Shown here: positions 60,010 through 64,000 of the stretch, piece after piece
Layout: every line of letters starts with the position of its first letter
Position numbering within the stretch: the first letter of the stretch is position 1
Assembly: GCA_030248295.1 (NCBI GenBank)
Contig: JASANH010000357.1
Location: forward strand, 62,001 to 126,000
Source: Mesodorylaimus sp. YZB2_4
Taxonomy: Eukaryota > Nematoda > Enoplea > Dorylaimida > Dorylaimidae
Length of the DNA stretch: 64,000 nucleotides
Reading direction: 5' to 3'
The notes under the pieces: generated by a model
What the model saw: only the letters and a program-made list of their open reading frames with translations
The model's database searches: none
What the model was told of the DNA's origin: nothing
Program-made: the position numbers and the translations under genes

Positions 60010-61313
60010 TTAGGTATTCTAAAAAAGTGACATTGGACAGACTTCAAGTTGGGTAGTAGGGTCACGACTGAAGGACTTTCGTCCGTGTAGACGTCACTCG
60101 GAGTGATGTCTACACGGACGAAAGTCCTTCCGACACGTTGAGTGGGCCTCCAAACAGGTAGAAGACAGAACTGGAGAGTACCTCTTGCTGGATTCCTACA
60201 AGGCAGACTCCAACTGGAAGCAACAGTGCTCACCATCTCGCGCGGCGACTGGTTGTTGTTATCATCCGTATCCTCCTCGGACACGCCGGCGTCATCCCGC
60301 TTGCCTTTTTCATCCGCTGTAATCACACGCACGCGCTGATTAACCTTTCTCCAATCACGCCATGCTTGAAAGTGATATCGAAGGGAGACCTAAAAGTGGC
60401 CTAGGTAAGTGGCTCACTGCAGATTGGAGCAAAGAATGAAAGCCAGCCCACCGACAGCCACACGAAATAGGTGACCATAAGGAATATGGCCAAACTGATC
60501 AGACCGGGCATGGCGATAGCATCGTTCCCAGTGTGCGCCACAGCCACGGCACCGGCTACACACAACCAACAACTGGCGAAAGCCATCGGAGTCAAGATAC
60601 ATAGGCACAGCAGATCGGCGAGCATGTTGCGACGAACCGATCGATTGCCAGAACTTGTCATAAACTAAAAATCGAGGGCGATAATTTTCCGTCCACCCAA
60701 GCTGTTTCTGCCTGTCTTACCTCGGTCCACGGTCTCGGATATCGCACAGTCAAGTACTGAAACTTGCATATTTCGCATTTATCCGTATTCGAAGTGGAAA
60801 GCCACGTTTCCAGGCAAGTGCGATGGTAGAGGCCCATCGAGCCACTGCAATGGCACGAAGAAATCAATGGTTCACCGTGATTGAACGGACATGATATTTC
60901 GCCCCCGTGACAAATACGGCATACAGCGGGCGACAGAACGTCACTGAAAACTTGAGCATGACCAATGCAGGAAACAAACGATCAATTAGCAAAGTCTTGC
61001 CTGAAATGCACGTGACGTTGCGCCTTGACAGCCTTCGGTGGTGTGTCGGTCATTTTGATTTCCACCATCCCATCCATATTGCTCTCAAATCTGACATTTT
61101 CGTGCTTCGTCTGTGATACCGAAACGAAATTCGCTTGAACGCTACTTGTCGAGATTTCCTAAAAAGATGGGCTAGGTGCAAAGGAGAGAAAGCAAGGCCC
61201 TGGATGCCACTCACAGGACGTAATCGATTCAACCCATTTGATTGCAATTGAGGAACAGAAGTCGATTTGGCAATGGTCGACGGTAACATATTCAATGGCG
61301 ATTCGCGAGACAT
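60010..61313 (-). CDS. MARCHF: Membrane-associated RING-CH (MARCH2/3-like) E3 ubiquitin ligase (6 exons)
   Basis: Two-pass membrane E3 ligase of the MARCH2/3/11 type, acting on membrane proteins in endosomes. Exons: 61215-61313, 61001-61158, 60721-60943, 60452-60664, 60234-60389, 60010-60018, 285 residues in phase. The RING-CH domain shows VCRICHGGE, the acidic/loop insert, LISSCHCSGSMGLYHRTCLE, WLSTSNTDKCEICKFQY and PRPWTE, with the C4HC3 ligand order of the family. Two hydrophobic segments follow (around LADLLCLCILTPMAFASCWL and LISLAIFLMVTYFVWLSV), then the conserved RYHFQAWRDWRKVNQRVRV and an acidic tail. Intron 2 is GC-AG. The last exon has only two sense codons plus stop; if the last intron is kept, the frame stays open for about 100 more codons to 59934, through a long palindrome. 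The N-terminal 33 residues (exon 1) are tentative. Confidence 0.9.
60070..60130. repeat. 61-nt near-perfect palindrome in the last MARCH intron
   Basis: Arms 60070-60099 and 60101-60130 are reverse complements with a single mismatch (60093/60107, G-U in RNA) and a one-base centre at 60100. It would fold into a 30-bp hairpin in transcripts of either strand. Confidence 0.92.
60944..61000 (-). other. GC-AG intron
   Basis: The exon ends ...TTTCAG and the intron begins GCAAGA; the acceptor is TTTTCAG. Only this donor is in the phase (2) that restores the RING-CH frame. The two nearby GT sites give a stop codon or the wrong frame. Intron length is 57 nt. Confidence 0.75.
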
Positions 61314-61363
61314 GATCTCCCGGGATGACGACGGGTGGACAGGATGACGCTGAAAAGCCCTGC

Positions 61364-61411
61364 TGGCAATGAGGGACGTCAACCGTGGGGTGCTCAAATC
61401 CGGTTTATGAT
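61364..61411. repeat. Dispersed repeat, type 2 copy upstream of the MARCH gene
   Basis: AAAGCCCTGCTGGCAATGAG followed by GGACGTCAACC and CAAATCCGGTTTATGATA, matching 57904-57957. It lies about 50 bp upstream of the MARCH start codon. The GACGTCAACC core also appears in the type 1 repeats, so the two types may be related. Confidence 0.7.
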
Positions 61412-62797
61412 ATAGAGTTGTATGCAATCAGACCTTGGCCCTTAACTTTCACTAACGTTTCTGTTCGACTGATGGCCAGCATCGAGCGGCCAGGACGTGC
61501 TGTTTATTCGCAAAGAGAACATGTTATCAATACATACCCGAACCCAAAAAAAAAGAGGAAGCATTAGGTATATCGGGCGAGGCTCACCCAGTATTATAGG
61601 CGATCATCCATGCGCGGTAGAGGCGATCACTGGAGGTAAACCTTTTGCATACTACTCTAGTCCATACAGGCCTGATATGGAGCTTATGTTGCCTTTGGAC
61701 TTGGCACTATTCTCAATCGCTCGCTGCTAATCTATCTTGGATATTTTGCTCCATTTTGACACTTCCCAAAATTAGCGGGGATAGCCCCAGTGCAGGGGGT
61801 ACAGTAACTCTGATTGTTGTTCACATGCCTTTCTTTGCACTTATGTCGATGTCGAGGTAGGGACTGGAAATCCGCTCCCATACCCTTGTCCCAGCATGAT
61901 CATGTTTTATTGTACGTGCAAATGCAAATTAAGCAAATTATGCGATGAGTACCACAGCAAAAATACCAAAAGTCTCTCCCATGCTCAGAGCATAAACACG
62001 CTACCCATTCTTTTACCTTTCCTTATTGAGGGCTTTAAAACTTGCTCCAATTAAAGCTGCAAATCCGCAGTTACTTTTGGGTAGGACTTCAAAGTGGTCC
62101 GACCAGGGAGATCAACCGTGGAGGGCACAGGATTTCGAAAAGGTGGTCGTATGATAGTCAGCACCAGTTCCAAACTCTGGGTCCATTTTCGCTTCTCTAC
62201 GCATCATATACCTGCATAATCTATGATTATTTCTGCATGGCGTCCCCAGGGTACATTGAAGAGACAGTAATTTGGATGACTGATACAGTTTACACTTCAG
62301 AGCACATAGAAACACAAAAGATACAAGAGGCCAAAGCACTATCACTAAAATCATAACGCGACGGTTGGAAGACCCTGTCTAAAGACGTCACTGTTGTATG
62401 TCCATGCCACATCAGGATTCACAAGTCAGTTTGTCCCAGTAAATAATAGTCGAATGCTCAAAGTACTGATCACATGCGGACAAAAGCAGTGAACGGTCTT
62501 CACTCTGGCACTCATCCTCCTGCCAGGCTCCAATACATGTCTGCAACGAGCTTCGGGTTATTGTGCCTACCATTATATTTATGTTTGGTTGTTGCGAGCT
62601 CCTCCGACGGGTGTCCCTTCTTAGGAGCTGCCCTGTACCTATGGATAAGCACCGACAGGGGAGATATAGTTGCAAGGTATAAGTCATCGAGTGAGGAATA
62701 CGTGCGTCATCAGTCGGTGTCGATTTTGTCGATGACAAATCTTCAATTCGCTAATCAGATACATATATTTTTTGGCAGAAAAATCTAATTACGTGTC
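61412..62797. promoter_or_regulatory. Divergent intergenic region, MARCH ligase / ANKFY1
   Basis: About 1.4 kb upstream of both genes, expected to hold both promoters. A possible decayed type 2 repeat fragment (GGGAGATCAACCGTGGAG) lies near 62105-62122. No gene recognised. Confidence 0.45.
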
Positions 62798-64000
62798 ATG
62801 AGCGGGTCACCAGGTGAGTTTTGCTCTATGGGCTGTAGTCTGGTGTGTAGGTTTTAGTGTGGTCAATTTTGTTTTTTGCCCTTCGCAGTCACATTTTACC
62901 ATGAGTTGTCATTTAGGCAGATACCTAGTACTCACCTCACTTTGGTGATTTGTGGCGTATGTATTAGCCATGTTGGTCAGCGATTATACGCTTTCGAACC
63001 TCCGTTTCGGTATCTATAGGCTGCCTTATTCGAATAGGGCTACCTACAGATACCGAATGGGGATAGGGTACATATCAGAGATCTCTGGTTCAAAGTGTTT
63101 CCGTTTAGAAGTCGCGAAATTGGAGAAACATTTAGCGTTACTCCGAGAGGAGTACGTGAAGCTACAAAATCGATTATCGGACTCGGAAAGAAAATATGAA
63201 ATGTTAGCGGCATCAACAGGAGATCAGAACTTGCCCGAGAAGTCTTTTGTTGGTCGTCTTCTAAGGAAGGTCACCGATCTTTTCGAAAAGGATCTTTACA
63301 GGTATATTATTGGTTATTCTTTAAATTGTTGACCTTATATTTAAATGTTTTAGTGACATAACAATCCATTTGGAGGGGCACCAGCTGCGAGGGCATCGAT
63401 TCGTTTTGTCAGCCCGTTCTGACAATTGGGGAGTGCAAGATTTGTCTTCTGCCGATCATTTGGAATTTCCAGGTAGGCCTATTACGTAGATCGTAGACTC
63501 TCGCAAGTATATGAGCCCGGGCTTGTGCTTTGAAAAAAGTTGTGACCAGGGGCTCTGAGAAAAGCGATCTTAAAGATTTTAGTTAACCAAAACCCTTTGA
63601 GTCTCCATAAAAGAAAATCTCATTTTTTGTCAATCAGAATCTTACTGCCCATTAAAAAATCAGGCCCCTAACATTGCACAAGACCTTGTAAAATCGGAGG
63701 TTCCTCACAAATTTCGAGAATATTTCCATCATTGTCAAATTCCTACCCTGCGCAACTCCTTAACGCCGAGCTAGTGAGTGGGACTTACGACGATCTGTGG
63801 TACAAGTATGCCCTAATATCGGTGTCATCCTGGCCTCCATGTCTTTTGTTTCGTAGTTTGGTGAAGTCGCTACATACTTTTATTCTAGGCATATCGTACA
63901 GTATTGGTTACACCTTGCTAAAGTGGGTCTACACGGATCAATTAGATTCGAAATTAGGCGATGGATTTGTGGTGGATCTGATGAGAGCGGCCAAACAGTT
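62798..64000 (+). CDS. ANKFY1: ANKFY1 / rabankyrin-5, 5' part (4 exons seen, runs off the window)
   Basis: Endosomal Rab5 effector with a coiled-coil start, a BTB domain, many ankyrin repeats and a C-terminal FYVE finger; only the first part is here. Exons: 62798-62813, 63109-63301, 63354-63472 and 63889 to the window end, in phase, 146 residues so far. The opening VAKLEKHLALLREEYVKLQNRL is the family's conserved coiled coil, followed by SFVGRLLRKVTDLFEKDLY and the BTB core RGHRFVLSARSDNWG. The fourth exon reads YTLLKWVYTDQL, matching the BTB segment MLRWIYTDEL of the human protein. The first exon provides only MSGSP. The ankyrin repeats and FYVE domain are expected beyond position 64000. Confidence 0.92.

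Overview
This window is nuclear DNA from a nematode. Every recognised protein gene is split by spliceosomal introns (GT-AG, many only 45-60 nt long), and three intact genes plus one decayed copy encode cuticle collagens with the nematode Col_cuticle N-terminal domain, an RxxR processing site and short Gly-X-Y blocks. I cannot name the species. Some genes are very intron-rich (27 exons in the listerin gene), which is denser than the typical Caenorhabditis pattern.

The first 46 kb is compact, conserved housekeeping and signalling DNA in which neighbouring genes mostly alternate strand: a MEC-8/RBPMS-type two-RRM splicing factor (+, 447-5988), APC/C subunit CDC27 (-, 7303-11393), ornithine decarboxylase antizyme with its +1 frameshift site (+, 11726-12911), mitochondrial LACTB-type serine protease (-, 13457-17092), the Ral GTPase-activating protein alpha subunit (-, 17419-22639), the ribosome quality-control E3 ligase listerin (+, 23442-31093), a monofunctional peptidylglycine alpha-hydroxylating monooxygenase (-, 31427-33575), a B4GAT1-like family 49 glycosyltransferase (+, 34729-36551), a MALT1-type paracaspase (-, 36771-39680), a decayed cuticle collagen (-, 41321-42431) and a voltage-gated calcium channel beta subunit (-, 44434-46240, 5' end not found).

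The distal part is looser. 46.2-50.5 kb has no gene I can support. It is followed by three intact cuticle collagens (- 50503-52207, - 53269-55098, + 56871-59001), the last two close paralogues arranged head to head. A membrane-associated RING-CH ubiquitin ligase (-, 60010-61313) follows, and the window ends inside the 5' part of an ANKFY1/rabankyrin-5 gene (+, 62798 onwards).

The genes do not form a single pathway. The clearest functional groupings are ubiquitin-linked proteins (CDC27, listerin, MARCH ligase, and antizyme for ubiquitin-independent decay) and cuticle formation (the collagens). The most noteworthy signals are: the antizyme frameshift site with a well-formed downstream RNA stem that I can draw directly from the sequence; a 61-nt near-perfect palindrome inside the last intron of the MARCH gene, where intron retention would also keep the frame open; a GC-AG intron in the same gene; a collagen copy that has lost glycine after glycine by single-base change; and a frame break at a homopolymer in the last MALT1 exon. 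Exon boundaries were assigned by hand from splice consensus, phase and family alignment recalled from knowledge. No transcript data were available.
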